DNA from: Blumeriella jaapii | Lineage: Eukaryota > Ascomycota > Leotiomycetes > Helotiales > Drepanopezizaceae | Direction of reading: 5' to 3' | NCBI GenBank assembly: GCA_009599575.1 | Contig: VWND01000075.1 | Coordinates: forward strand, 310,001 to 374,000 | DNA: 64,000 nt | Shown: positions 12,247-25,000 of the stretch, piece after piece | Layout: each line of letters begins with the position of its first letter | Numbering within the stretch: the stretch's first letter is position 1 | Notes under the pieces: model-generated | The model's database searches: none | What the model saw: the letters and a program-made list of their open reading frames with translations, nothing else | What the model was told of the DNA's origin: nothing | Translations under genes and position numbers: made by a program

Positions 12247-13860
12247 AGTGACGGGAAAACAATGCCTGTGGAATAAGAACAGAAACGGCGACAGTGGTAA
12301 CGAACTATCGCGTTGACGTTCGGTAACTGGTGAACGATACTTAGGTAGGGAGTGAAAGGGGAAAAGAACGAGGCGACGTCTGCTGTTAAGTATTCCAGTC
12401 GCAAAAGTGCACCAGCTCTAGCTTTCTCCGAGGCCCCATTGCAACCCCGGCCTCCCATTACATCCTTGAGTTTGCAATTGGAGTTACTGATAAGAAACTC
12501 TACTTGACAGCAGCAGGGAATGTGGCAAGGATGCCTCTCTTCTGGCCAACTTCGCCAAGTAATTAAGCAGAAGGATTGACCGAAATAAGAGCTTCGGCGA
12601 TATTGGTGACATCGACATCAACAAGAAACCGACACACCCGCATAGGGCCGAATTCCATTTTCGCCCTGCGCCGAGTTCTTGACCACCGTGAATGAGCGAA
12701 ATTCCGGGAAATGTGCTCCAGAGATACTTGCGAATTCGTGGGATGATCGTGCTCGGTTTGGATTGCAGCCCTACATCGTGCTTAAGAGGTACGGCAGGTA
12801 TGTTCACAGGTAAGGATAGATTACGAACAGAAACTTTAATCTGTACTCCGCATACTATATGCATCGTATTGTACATGAGATGAATGAACTTAGTCTGAGA
12901 TATCGTGTTTGATCGCCAGTGATGGGCGTGGGCCTGTATGAGCGCCTTGCTGCCCACGGTTCCCGAGACGAGCAGAAGAGATGACACATGACTGCGATAT
13001 AGCTGCAACGAGGTGGCTGGCAGAGACGAGCAGAAGTGATGATCCATGACTGCGACATAGCTGCAACGAGGTGGCTGTGATGAGTAAAGGGGGTTGGGGA
13101 GGAAGCAGAAGGCGAGTGTGGATGTGTGTTGGCGGACGAGGAGTCGAGGACGGGATGAAGCTTGTTGCCGCCTTCACGATAAGATTGATACCAGAGATGG
13201 CATGTACTGTACGGGATCTTACAGTAGATAGCTCCAGCGAGTATGCGTGCTACTGTACATATGTACAGTGCAGTGCTGTACATGCAGATACTCCATATAA
13301 CCGAAGTTTTCGAATTTCGATTGTTTTCAAGAATGGCTAGCCTCGCTTAAGCTTTAGACGACCTCCCCAAGAGCATCGGCCTTGCTTTCTTCTTCGGTCA
13401 ACTGACTTTCCATCATCTTGCGCCACCCAATCGAGGCCTGTGCTGGAGCGACTCAAAGTGGGTCTATCTATGGTACACGGACTAGTTTCAGGAGGCTATA
13501 AATATCTCCTCCCGCCCCTGTAGTTTGAGATAATCAAGCTTCAGTTTTACGACTCTTCTTCCTCCTCTTTTCTGTGCCGAAGCTTACCAAACGTATTTAC
13601 TTACAGTACAGTACTCTTGCTTTCAGTACTATACTCTGGCGATGGACTTGAAGACAACAGCTTAGCCTGCAGCTCGTGGAGTGCGCGGGTGAACTCGATG
13701 GATGACCTTCACGAGCACTGCATCTGTCACAAGTTCTCAAGAATGCCAACAGCTGCGTATCCAGGATTGACTATTTTGTGCACCACCGAGATAACTGAGC
13801 GGCTATATGTTCGAGTCTCGCGAGTCTTATTATCCCATCTGTCGTCTCTCCCGAGACAGT
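12247..13860. other. Intergenic region upstream of the permease
   Basis: 1.6 kb without a gene I can support. It holds a 58-bp-period direct duplication (12965-13077), TACTGTAC-like words near 13205 and 13255-13280, and a promoter-like block near 13440-13620. Confidence 0.5.
12965..13077. repeat. Two-copy tandem duplication, 58-bp period
   Basis: Two copies of a roughly 55-bp unit, each starting GAGACGAGCAGAAG and ending GCAACGAGGTGGCTG, at 12965-13019 and 13023-13077, separated by 3 bp. They differ at only a few positions, so the duplication is fairly recent. No coding function is evident. Confidence 0.9.
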
Positions 13861-16800
13861 TTAAATATCCCAGACCTCAATTCCATTCCCTACTACCACC
13901 ACTTTGCGCTTCCCCGATTCACCACCCTTCAAGATGCTCAAGTCTCCCACGTCAGCGACGGTGGTGAAGACATCCCCCGCCTTGGAGATCTGTACGCGGT
14001 ACTCGCGATCTGTGCCTGGTAGCTCATCCCGATCTAGCTGCACGTCCCATTCTTTGACTCTCTGATCGTTGCCCGATGACAGCACCTTGAAGCCCCCGTC
14101 TTCAGATGTATCGCTCCTGTTGGGCAGGATGGAAAGCCCCGTGAGAGCAGCAGCGTGCGCAGATCTCAGCACGAAAGTGTTTGGCCGCACCTGCCCGTCG
14201 TGGAGGGCTTGGATAGGGTAGACGGAGACAGCCAGCGCGTTGTCGTCTCCGCCGGTGGCGACGACGAGTTCTTGCTCCCGGGTGAGGACGTCGAGGGACT
14301 TGATCGAGTTCTGGAGCACCTTCCGACTGGAGACGATGACGTGGCTTGCCGTCTCCGGAGTTGCGCTGGCACTGCATCGAGTTCCGATGTCGCTTTTCCA
14401 GAGAGTGAGATTGCCATCTGTAGCGGCGGTTAAGAAGAAGAGTTGATGTTCGAGGGTTCGTAAGTGGCGGATTTGCGTTAGGCAATTTGACTTGTACCTT
14501 CCTTGTGCCAGCAATCCAAAGCCTGTCTGGTGGGAATATGCATAAGTTCGAATTGTCGAGTCTGAGTATGCCAGGCTGATTAGTAAGCTACCGGTAGGAC
14601 TCCAGGTTTGTGGCAAATCGGATACGTCGAAGCTCATGATCCTCAAGTCTTGGTCTATACTTTTGTCGGGACAAACTGCTTCGCGGACGACACCAACGCC
14701 AAAACCCGGGATTGGCTGGATCGCCCATACAAAAAATTCCTCGGCACCTCCGCTGCTGAATAAGTATTCAGACCCGTGCCATTGGAGATGCTGAATACCA
14801 GTCGTGTGTCCTTGGACAACAGCCCTGCAATCAAGCGTCGCGTCTAATGGAGAAGAATGCTCATCGTAGCGCCATATGCGAATGGTCGTGTCTTCGGCAC
14901 CGGTTGCTAACATGCCACCATTCGCAGAAGCAGCACTGGCCTTGATTTCTCTGCCGTGGCCACCCGATTTTATGATATCATGCGATGGAGCTCGGTGGGA
15001 ATGAAGGCAGAGCCTCGAAGCTTTAGTGTAAATGAAGTGGCCACCGCCTGCAGCACCAATAGGAGAATAGGCGTAGCTCCGATGCGCGCCGCCGCAATCA
15101 ACGTTCGAAATTTCGTAGCGTTGTGTTTCGTTCCAGATGACGAAGCTTTTGCTCTTGAACCCGTAGAAGAACAGGTCGCCGCCTTGGAACCAAGCTGCTT
15201 CAATGAGTGGTCCAAATGGTAAACTCCCCGTATGGACACAACATATTCTCCCTTTTGAAAGATCTCCAGCTCGGACAGAAGCGCAAGAGAAAATCGAGTA
15301 GGATCCGGTGCGATCTGTTGTCAAGAAATAGCTGGTCTGATCCTCGGCCGAAGTGGAAAATGACAAATGAAGAATAGTGGTAATGGCATCCGCTGCAGAC
15401 AAATCAGGAGGGGTCCAGATGTGAACAGCTCTTTCGCGGTTATCCGTGCTGTACAGAGCGAGAAGTCCAGATCTGGCCCCGAGAATCAAAAATCCATTAC
15501 TTCTCCCCGCACTTGTAACAATAAACTTCTCCGGCAAATTGTACGAATACTTAGCGGACAGGTCGAGAGCATTCTCGGAATGGTCGACAGCAAATGAGAT
15601 GGTAGTACTACCTGCTAAAGTCGTAACGAGTAGCTCGAATGAACTTCGTTCGGGGTTGAAGACCTTGAACATGTCGGCAACCTTGCCTTCGACCTTTCCG
15701 ACAACGTTGACGGTAGAATCGTGCCTATACGCATAGATTCTTCCGGAGGCACATGCTAGATATACCAGTCCTAGCTCTGGAAATCCCCTGACCACAGTGT
15801 ACGATCTCAGATCTTGTGCCGCAGAATCGGGAAGCATCAAATCCCTCCAGACCACATCTGCGTTGATGTCCCCCAGAAGTACCCGCCCGAAATTGGTGGT
15901 AGCAAGGACTTTGTTTTCGGTGACAAAAGCATAGCAATTGAAGCCGTCCCTGATAACCTTAGGTGGTTTTTTACGCTTGGTGGACTTCGTATTTGGCAAT
16001 TGTGTATCGATGGATACATCGCTTTTTGGCGTCAATTGTGGCTGAGACTCCACAGGTAAAGGGTTACTGAGAGACAAAGTTGACGGCGGTAGATCATCGA
16101 TGGACCATGAAATGTTCACGTCGCACAAGGACTCCGAATTCAATGATGCGGTCTGCCCGTTTCTGTTAGTGGTATTCAGTGATGAATCATTCGCTTTTGC
16201 ACTCGTGGTCGATGTACCCAGCTTGAACATCGAGATCTTACTATCAGCACCTCCGGTTACCAAGAGGGAAGTTGATTCCTGAGCAAAGAGGGCTTTCGAC
16301 CAGATATGTTTACCGCTGTGAAATGCGAAAGTATCGACCTGGCACAGCTCAGCAGCTCGATCCGCAGAGGTTCCGCCTCGTATCCTAGCTTTAGACGTAG
16401 GTCTCGCTCCTTTGGTTTGGACGCCATCCTTTCCCCGGAAGTCTAGAGACCACCACTGGGTCGTCGAATCTTCGCCGAACGAAAGTACGCTTATAGCAGA
16501 GCTACCATGGAGATCTGGTTTTGAGACAAATTTAACGTGCCATATCCTGGAGGCGTGGCCCAAGACGGTAGCAATACATCTGTCGCTCGCCTCGAGTATA
16601 CCAGAGGTTTCGTCCTCACCGAACCCAGTCTCTCGTATCAACGAGGCTTTACTTGGGACAGAATCCGGAGCAAGAGTTGTATCGAGGTCCCAGACACGAA
16701 TGGTACGATCATCGCTACAACTTGCTAGTAGGCGACTGACGGTGCCATTGCTCTGGATGATAGGAGCTGAAATGTCGACGCCAAACACAGATCCCTCGTG

Positions 16801-17462
16801 GCCCAAGAAAGTGAACAACACTTGACTTTCTCCAGGCGTGGAGCCGCGCCAAACAATAATCTCGCCAAAGACTGTCCCCGCAGCTACAAGTATCCGAGAA
16901 GGAGATTCCCAGATGATGTCAGCAGAGTACAGTATAGACCTCGAAGGCGATGAAAGTGTTTCCACCGTGTACTCCGTCCTATTGTGAAGCAGCCTTGCGT
17001 GAAGAACGGTGTTGTGAGCAGTGACCAGGACGCAGGAGTCGTTGCTTGGCGAAATAGCAACATCGAGGATCCAGTCCGACACTGTGATAGTGGAAGATAC
17101 TAAGCTACTCAGATCTTGAGCAACAAGCTGGTCCAAGCTATGCTTGTTGAGCAGAGTCAAGGACGATCCACCCCAGATAGCGACTTGCAGATCATTGGTG
17201 CAGCTAGTAGCAGCAGCAATGCCGTGGATCGTCTGGCTCTTGAAGACCTGACACAGGGATCGCAGCCTCGCTGTCTCTGCGTTGAACACCTTCAGAAAAG
17301 CGCCCTCGCCGGCCAGAACAAGGAGAGGGCCTGACTGCGGCTGGTAGAACTCGAGGGCCGTTATTGGATTCAGGATACATTCATGCTGCGAAGAATTTAG
17401 CGGAAGCAGAAACACAGGCAAGGCACTTGAACAAGCTCTAGCATGCTTACTCTGGGCGCCAT
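13861..17462 (-). CDS. WD40 protein of the WDR6/Rtt10 family
   Basis: Large WD40-repeat protein, about 1178 residues. In yeast, Rtt10 partners the tRNA methyltransferase Trm7 in 2'-O-methylation of the anticodon wobble nucleotide and also affects endosomal recycling; the same role is inferred here. The WDR6 hallmarks are visible: NPITALEFYQP then LVLAGEGAFLKVF near the start, FGEIIVWRG, GHEGSVFGVDIS, LLASCSDDRTIRVWD and GHASRIWHVKF, with further WD repeats to the C-terminus, which ends in GNGIEVWDI. A small first exon (17462-17451, Met-Ala-Pro-Arg) is joined to 17385-13861 by a 65-nt intron (GTAAGC to CAG). This is preferred because the continuous frame has no ATG before the conserved part and would need a TTG start. 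Confidence 0.88.
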
Positions 17463-18144
17463 TGAATGCGTGGGCGTGCCGCTCACATGCTACTGTAGGA
17501 GCAACGCAACGCTTGTGTATCTCTCAAGTTGATATCGGCAATGTCTTCTTTTGGGCGTCACAAGAGGCGAGGAACCAATGATGCTCGCCAGTCGTCGAGG
17601 GATGATGACACCAACACGCGATGATAACAGAGAATGTGAGGATGAAAAGACGCCCGGCGGGACATCGGCTCAGATGTCGAACTGGAGGCAAATCTCTGAC
17701 TTTACCTTCTAGAGCTCCTTTCTTGCGCGACGATGGGTCTGGGTCGCTGTGGTCGACTATCAATCATCTCCGTCCCTACTGTACATGGCCCTCACTCGCG
17801 TAGCGTGGGAGATGCACTCATCCTCACGACCAGGCGCAACGACGCTCAAGCCTCAAGCCTCAACCACGCTCAACCACGCTCAACCACGCACAACCACCCA
17901 CTCACAACCTCCCGCCCAGCTCTGCACCGACTAGGGGAAAATTGTTGGGAAATGGCCCCTCTCCTCGCCCTCTCCTCCCAAGCTACGCCGCCATGAGATG
18001 CGTGACCAGCAACGAGACAGGAGGCCGGAGACAGGATAGAAAGAGCCAGCTCTCCCCGGCTTTGAAGAGCACCTTTGGACGGCGTCTCTTCGATCAAACG
18101 TCACCTTCGCCCGTCCGCCCGTCCGCGCGTCCGCGACGGTCATC
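17463..18144. promoter_or_regulatory. Divergent promoter region of WDR6-like and hydrolase genes
   Basis: About 680 bp between two divergent start codons. It contains a short run of TCAACCACGC-like direct repeats (17858-17900). No TATA box was recognised. Confidence 0.5.
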
Positions 18145-19915
18145 ATGATTGGGGAGTCGAGGGCGGATTACGTCTTTATACGTATCTGTATCATAGGCTT
18201 GCATTCCGTGGCACCGCTGTGTCTGCTATACTGTGCCACGTCCATCGCGCTCTATGGCTTCCGGCGCGCCGCCACCTCCCCAGTGGTCCTCATCATCGAG
18301 AGTGCGGTCGCGGCAGAGGCGCTGTTCTACGTCGCGGTCTACCTGCCATGCCGATACTACCTTCAACGAGAAGCAGTCCACCCCCCTGCCCCATCACGCG
18401 AGGAGAGGGGAGAGCTCTTCAGACGGTGCAACGACAACATACCCGATGCCGAAGCATACCTGCGCAAGTGGTTTCTCGCGGCGGAACTGAAGGAGATACG
18501 GCGGGAGAACGTGAAGGAATTCTTGCTCTGGGCCTTTTTCAATCGCGGGGGGCCGCCTGGCACTGACAACGAAGAGTTGGAGGAATATGTGGATGCTACG
18601 GAGAAGCTGCTTGGAAGGCCCATTGAGGAGGGAAGAGGAAGCGCGACATGTTTACGCTTAACCTTGGACCGTGTACCTATGCTTCATCGGAGCTTGCTGT
18701 GGTACTTTGTGAGCCAGAGTCTCGAGACTGTTGCTCCAATAGCTAATGCGGAAACAGTGTGTTGGATTTGTCGACTTTCTGACCTACATGAAACTCCTTC
18801 TCCATGGCTTTCACTTCCACCGCACGCGCCTCTCGCGGTTCTTTACACTATTTCCCTTTCGGCCACTGACTCTCCTTACCAGGTATCGCTCGCCCGCGAA
18901 ACACACGACTTACTGGCACCGACCGCACACTTCGCCGACAAAGTTGCCGGTAGTGTTTATTCACGGTATTGGGATTGGACTTTATCCGTACACGAATTTC
19001 CTTGGTGAACTCAACTCGGCATCCGGCATCGAGTCGGCAGACCCAGATGAACAAGTGGGTATCATTGCCATAGAAATCATGCCCGTGTCGTTTCGTCTTA
19101 CACACTCCGCCCTCGACCGTGCCGAGCTGTGCTCCGAGATTCACCAGATCCTTACGAAACATCTTAAACCAGCCCAGAAGTGTGTTCTGGTGTCACACTC
19201 TTATGGATCTGTAGTCACGACCCACCTGCTCAGAACACCGTCGACTGCCGCGCTTGTAGGACCTGTGGTCTTGATCGACCCGGTCACGATTCTACTTCAT
19301 TTGCCTGATGTGGCGTACAATTTCACCCGCAGACAGCCCAAAAAGGCCAATGAGCACCAGCTCCATTACTTTGCAAGCATGGACATGGGAGTCAGTCACA
19401 CTCTTGGTCGCCATTTTTTCTGGAACGAGAATGTGCTTTGGAAAACGGACTTGAAAGGGAGGCGCGTGACTGTGAGTCTTGCTGGGAAGGACCTGATCGT
19501 CGATACAGAGGCCGTTGGACGATACCTGAGCAAGGATGCTGCTGTCACGAGAGAGGATGCACTCTCCGGCTACACAACCGGTAGCGAGCATAAGAGTAGT
19601 CTCCTAATCGACTACGAAGGACGTACCGACCCTCAGGACTCCGCAGCGACTCTCCGAGGGAATGAAAGCGGCGGTTACGTGTCTATCAGTGGAAGCGGAG
19701 GTTCGAGTATAACAGGGGTTGGCAGTTCAGATAGCTCCCTGGATGAATCTGATGTCGAAGAGTGGAAATCCAGGCCGTGGCGCGGCACGAACATCGATGT
19801 TCTCTGGTTCAAGGACTTGGATCACGCGCAAGTATTTGACAAGAAGGCCACGAGGCAGAGGATTATCGATGTTATTGCGGCGTATTGTGAAGAAGAGACG
19901 AAAGCCGACAAGTAG
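18145..19915 (+). CDS. Membrane-anchored alpha/beta-hydrolase
   Basis: Predicted alpha/beta-hydrolase-fold enzyme, 573 residues, from exons 18145-18708 and 18758-19915 (49-nt intron, phase 0). The first 75 residues hold two hydrophobic segments (FIRICIIGLHSVAPLCLLY and VVLIIESAVAAEALFYVAVY), suggesting membrane anchoring. The catalytic domain begins near residue 270 with the oxyanion strand PVVFIHGIGIG. The nucleophile elbow is VSHSYGSVV, where the usual first glycine of GxSxG is serine. Likely acid and base are the Asp in AGKDLIVDTEAV and the His in DLDHAQVFD near the C-terminus. Similar two-helix hydrolases are common and uncharacterised in filamentous fungi; the substrate is unknown. A Ser/Gly-rich low-complexity stretch (about residues 475-515) lies between the acid and the base. 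Confidence 0.83.
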
Positions 19916-20251
19916 TCACTCGGAGTTGGAGTTTCTGTGGGCTCTGGGTCGGGTTTGAGATCATCGGTGCAGAATTTGGGAAGCAAAGACTAGACACGAC
20001 TGCTAGTCTCATGCATAGAGTTATACCACGTACGATTAGAGAGTACGCAGTGTGAGTAAGTTCAGATTACAGAATGTTACAATCTTGAACGATGCGTTCA
20101 CTTCGAAGCGCGACATAACTCATGTTTCAATAGAAGTCTCTGGGCCGAGCTCTCTTCGTGCAGGTCATTCTCTCTCTCGACTTGCACAACCGAGACTCCC
20201 GTTATTGTTCCTGATTGAGTGAGTGTTGAGTTTACCATAGGCAAATCACAA
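19916..20251. other. Short convergent intergenic region
   Basis: Shared 3' space of the hydrolase (+) and the quinone oxidoreductase (-). Nothing further recognised. Confidence 0.5.
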
Positions 20252-21578
20252 TTAGAGATTCGCCGTATGCTTCTCACCCCCGAGCAACACAACAGCCTTG
20301 CCCCAGACCTTCCTCGCCTCAAGATCTTTCATCGCCTGTACGGCACTTTCCAAGCCTTGATACTTTCTCTCAAAAACCGTAGGTCTAAGCTTTCCGCTCT
20401 CCCATAGCCGCTCTAGGCCTTTCCAGACCACAGCCGTCTCTGCAGAATCGATACGGTCTGTTTCCCCATATCGCTGCTCCCGTCAACATCTTCTCTAGTC
20501 CACAGAGAATAGGAAAAGAAGAGGAAATTGGACTTACATATCCGATAAGCTGGGCCTGCCTCAGCAGCACGCGGTTCATAGCTATCTTCTCCAGCTTCCC
20601 CTCCGTCCCTGCGAACCCTGCCACTATGATCCTGCCTCTCTGCTTCAGACACTTGAGGCTCTTATCAACAAGCCCGACGGGATCATATACAACATCAACG
20701 CCCGCTCCACCCGTCAACTTCAGCACAGCCTCGTACCAGTTGGGCTCATTATAATCAACGCACTCATCCGCCCCAAAGCTGCTCGCGACATCCAGCTTCT
20801 GCCTCGAGCCCGCCGTAGCCACAACCCTCGCACCCACAGCCTTCGCAATCTGAACCGCCATGAGGCCCAGCCCCCCAGCGGCGGCATGTACGAGCACCGT
20901 CTCGCCCCTCTTCAAGCCCGCGCGGACGACGAGCGCCCCATAGCTCACGGGAGCCGTGGCCGCCAGTCCGGCTGCCTCGGCAAATGTCCAGCCGTTGGGA
21001 CGCGGTGCAGCGAGCTTGGCCGGACGCTGATCTGGGAGGCGTAGGAGCCGACGCCGCCGCCGAATACGCGCTCGCCGGGGGCGTAGACGGAGGATGGGGG
21101 CGCGGAGATGACGGTCCCGGCAAACTCGAGGCCGAGGGTGAAGGGGGGCGTGACGAGGGAGCGGTTGTTCTGGTGTTTTCCTCGGGCCTGTGAGATTTGA
21201 GTTGAGATGTTGGGCTCCGAATGAGATGTGAAATGCAGTAGAATGAAATGATATGTAAAAGAGAAGGAGACTTTGCAGGTACAAAGGAGCTGAGCGGGGT
21301 GGAGATGTGAGGCAGAAAGTCTCGAAAGTTCTATGTGTATTGCAAAGCAAGATGAACCCCAATCACTGACTGAATGGAACGGACTTACATATAGTAAATC
21401 TACGAAATTCACGCCGGAAGCTGCGATTTCAACCAGAACCTCGTCATCCTTTGGGATGGGAGAGGGAATCTCGGATATTCTGACTTCTTCGACCCTCTGC
21501 GCCGTCAATTTGAACTGCGCTTTCCCAGAATCCCGGATTTCTTACTTTGACGAATTGATCGATGAGAATTGCCTTCAT
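20252..21578 (-). CDS. Zinc-free quinone oxidoreductase (zeta-crystallin type), frameshifted
   Basis: NADPH-dependent quinone or enoyl reductase of the medium-chain dehydrogenase/reductase family. Exons in transcript order: 21578-21546, 21496-21389, 21187-20538, 20473-20252. The start MKAILIDQFVK joins RVEEVRISEIPSPIP by a 49-nt intron; the second intron is long (201 nt). Seen are the GROES-like domain (VEIAASGVNFVDLLY, FTLGLEFAGT), the nucleotide-binding core (VLVHAAAGGLGLMAVQIAKA, an AxxGxxG-type motif) and GADECVDY. No structural-zinc cysteine cluster is present, as expected for this subgroup. One base is missing near 20995-21001: the upstream frame ends SSLHRVP and the downstream frame resumes NGWTFAEAAGLAATAP. 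Exon lengths sum to 1013, one short of a whole number of codons; restored, the protein would be 337 residues. Confidence 0.86.
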
Positions 21579-22056
21579 CGTGAGATAGTAAACCAGCAGA
21601 GGTAAGGTATTCACCGAGTCGGAGAGGTCTGTCCCGGACAATGTCCTCCTCACAAGAGCCTCAAAAAGTTGATAGACAGAATGAAATTGCTCACAGCCCA
21701 AGCCGATTGCACATCCATAGCTAGCTCTGACTTGAGAAGTAGATGGTATTGATGATCACATCGCAACCATAGCTTGACGTTCAACTACTGGTATTTGCAA
21801 GCACTGTACTGTACGAAGTGTACTACAGTACATCACAGTACTGTATTTATACTACTTAGCTAGCGCCAGTCACTTCGGCTAGACATTTTAGGCCTGGAAA
21901 CTAAGGCCACACATCTCGGAGCTACGTTAGCTAGCGCGACGAGGCTACGACTGCCTTAGCTCTCGAGCTTGAGAACACAAGCTTCAAACATTTCCTTACA
22001 CATTCTCGACCTCAACTTCATCGCAGCCATTGGCAACATCGTGAACCTCACTCATT
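21579..22056. promoter_or_regulatory. Divergent promoter region of quinone oxidoreductase and Spt5
   Basis: About 480 bp between divergent start codons. A cluster of TACTG/CAGTA words sits at 21803-21846 in the middle, and a pyrimidine-rich stretch precedes the Spt5 ATG. Confidence 0.5.
21803..21846. repeat. TACTG/CAGTA pentamer cluster in a divergent promoter
   Basis: Several overlapping copies of ACTGTACTGTAC and its complement ACAGTACATCACAGTACTG. It belongs to the dispersed pentamer family seen throughout the non-coding parts of the window. Confidence 0.75.
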
Positions 22057-25000
22057 ATGTCGAACCCTGCGAACGCGAATTTCGACGAGAGCGATGAGGA
22101 GGACTTCAATCCCGCCCAAGCCGATCTCTCCGACAATGAAGATGCTGCGCAAGATCGGAGTGAAGCTCGCAAGCGGGCCGCGAACGCCGTTTCAGACGAT
22201 GAGCAGCCGGGAAAAGCTTCTGCGCGTCAAGAGGACGCGGACGACGACGACGAGGATGCAGAGGGAGAAGGAGAGGATTTAGGGGCTGGCAACGATGAGG
22301 ACGACGAGGACGAGGACGAGGACGAGGAAGAGGAGATGACGGTACGTCGCCAGTCGGCCTGCTCCGAGAGGAGATGCTAAAGATGCGTATAGGGTCACCG
22401 CAGAAAGCGCAGACGCGAACGCCGCAACCAGTTCCTCGATGTTGAGGCCGAAGTCGATGAAGATGAGGATGAGAACGACGACGACGAGGATGAGCTCAAT
22501 GAGATCAAGGACAATTTCATTGCTGATACGCATCCTGATGATCTTCTGGACCTCCCTGCCGGTGGTGTGGCAGATGACCGTAGACACAGAGAACTGGATC
22601 GGAGACGCGAGATGGAGGCAAGCATGGATGCAGAGAAACAGGCCGAGATTCTACGACAACGCTACGCCAACAAGAACAGATCCGGAAGAGCTTCTGGGGA
22701 CTCTGCAGTTGTGCCTCGCCGTCTGCTGCTTCCCAGCGTTGATGATCCTTCAATTTACGCTGTGCGCTGCAAGGAGGGCAAAGAACGAGAGGCGATTTTC
22801 TCCATCATGAAGCGTGTGGAGGAGAGGCAGGGCACACGCGATGAGCTTGCGATCACTAGTGCTTTCGAGCGAGGTGGAACAACTTCCACCATGAAGGGAT
22901 TCATTTACGTCGAGGCCCAGCGCCAAGCGGACATCATGACTGCCATGGATGGATTGATGAACGTCTACCCGAGAACCAAGATGATGCTTGTCGAGATTAA
23001 GGAGATGCCAGATCTGCTAAGAGTCACCAAGACACCTTCTTTGGAGCCAGGAGCCTATGTTCGGCTGAGACGCCCCCCGAAATACGCCGGCGACCTTGCC
23101 CAGGTTATCGATGTCACGGACACGGGACTCGAGGTGCGGGTCAGATATGTACCTCGTCTCGATTATGGTCTTCACGAGGATGCGAACGCTCCCCAGGATC
23201 CCGGTGCCAAGAGAAAGCGACCAGCAACTGGACCTCGACCACCGCAGCGACTTTTCAGTGAAGTGGAAGCCAAGAAGCGTCACGCAAAGTACCTCCAAGG
23301 ACGATCGGATACCAAGACTTGGAACTATCTTGGTGATGAGTATATCAATGGCTACTGCGAAAAAGAGGTCAAGATTCAAGTGTTGATCACCAAGGATGTT
23401 AACCCAACTTTGGAGGAAGTCACAAGATTTGCTTCCGGTGCCGAAGACGGAACAGAGAACCTTGATCTCAATGCTCTTGCTGCCAGTCTCAAGGCTAGCA
23501 CTGCAAATGCATCTTATCTTCCAGGAGATGTCATTGAGGTCTACGAGGGAGAGCAGAAGGGCGTGGTTGGCAAGGCAGTGTCAGTTCAGGGCGAAATCGT
23601 CACAATGGCAGTTTTTGAGGGTGATCTTAAGGGACAGACCATCGAGGTTCCTGTTAAGGGTCTCCGAAAGCGGTTCAGAGAGGGAGACCATGTCAAGGTT
23701 ATTGGCGGAAGTCGATTTCGAGATGAGGTCGGAATGGTGGTCAAGATTTCAGAGGATCGTGTTACGCTTCTGACCGATCAGAGCAACACCGAGGTCACCG
23801 TCTTCAGCAAAGATCTCCGAGAAGCTAGCGACTCGGGTGGTGGTGGGTCGCTTGGTCAATTCGAGCTTTGGGACTTGGTTCAGCTCGATCCGTCGACAGT
23901 TGCTTGCGTTGTGAAGGTCGATCGGGAGTCATTGGTGGTGCTTGACCAGAACAATCAAACTCGGATGGTGCTGCCTTCCCAGATATCGAACAAGCTCGAG
24001 CAGCGCAAGCATGCTGTTGCAACTGACAGGAACGGTTCCGAGATCCGCGTTGACGACGGTGTAAAGGAACACGGCGGCGAGGGAAGACCTGGAAAGATTC
24101 TCCACATCCACCGTGCCTACCTCTTCCTACGAAACTCCGCGCAGAGCGAGAATGCCGGTGTGTTCGTGACCAGAACTACAAACGTTGCCACAGTCGCTGC
24201 TAAGGGAGGCAGACTTGTCACATCCTCTGGTCCTCAAGACCTCACTAGCATGAATCCTGCTATGAAGCGCAACCCCGGTGGAACCAACAACGCTATGCCC
24301 CCTCCAAAGTCATTTGGGCGAGATCGAGCTATTGGCCAGACAGTCACTATCCGTAAGGGTCCTTACAAGGGTCTGCTAGGCATTGTCAAGGAAACCACTG
24401 ATACCCATGCTCGAGTTGAGCTACATACCAAGAGCAAGGTTGTGAATGTACCAAAGGACGCATTGGGCTTCAAGGATCGGATCACAGGACAGTCCATCGA
24501 CCCGATGTCAAGAGGTGGAAGAGGTGGTTCTACACCTCGTGGTTCAAGTAGAGGAGGGTTGGGCAGTGCCACACCTGGTCATAATTGGGATTCTGGACAT
24601 GGGGGCCGAACGCCAATGCCATCCAGTACTGACCGTACCCCGGCTTGGAGCTCTTCTAGAAGTGAGTTTCGCTCTCAGTATCTTTCTATCACCGTGACTA
24701 ACCATAGCAGCACCTGCAGTAGCAAATGGGGGACGTACGCCTTCCTGGAAAGCTGCCGCCAATGACGGTCGAACGCCAGCTTGGGCTCCGACTGATGGTT
24801 CAAGAACCGTCAACCCTTACGACGGAAGCCGCACAGCATACGGAGCTGGTAATAGAACTCCCGCCTGGCAATCTGGCGCACGAACCCCTGCATACGGACT
24901 TCAGCAACAGGACGGTTTCGGCTCTGGATCCAAGACTCCTGCGTACAGCGGAAGTGGCGATTCCTGGGGAGGCTCCAAAACACCTGCTTACCAACCCACG

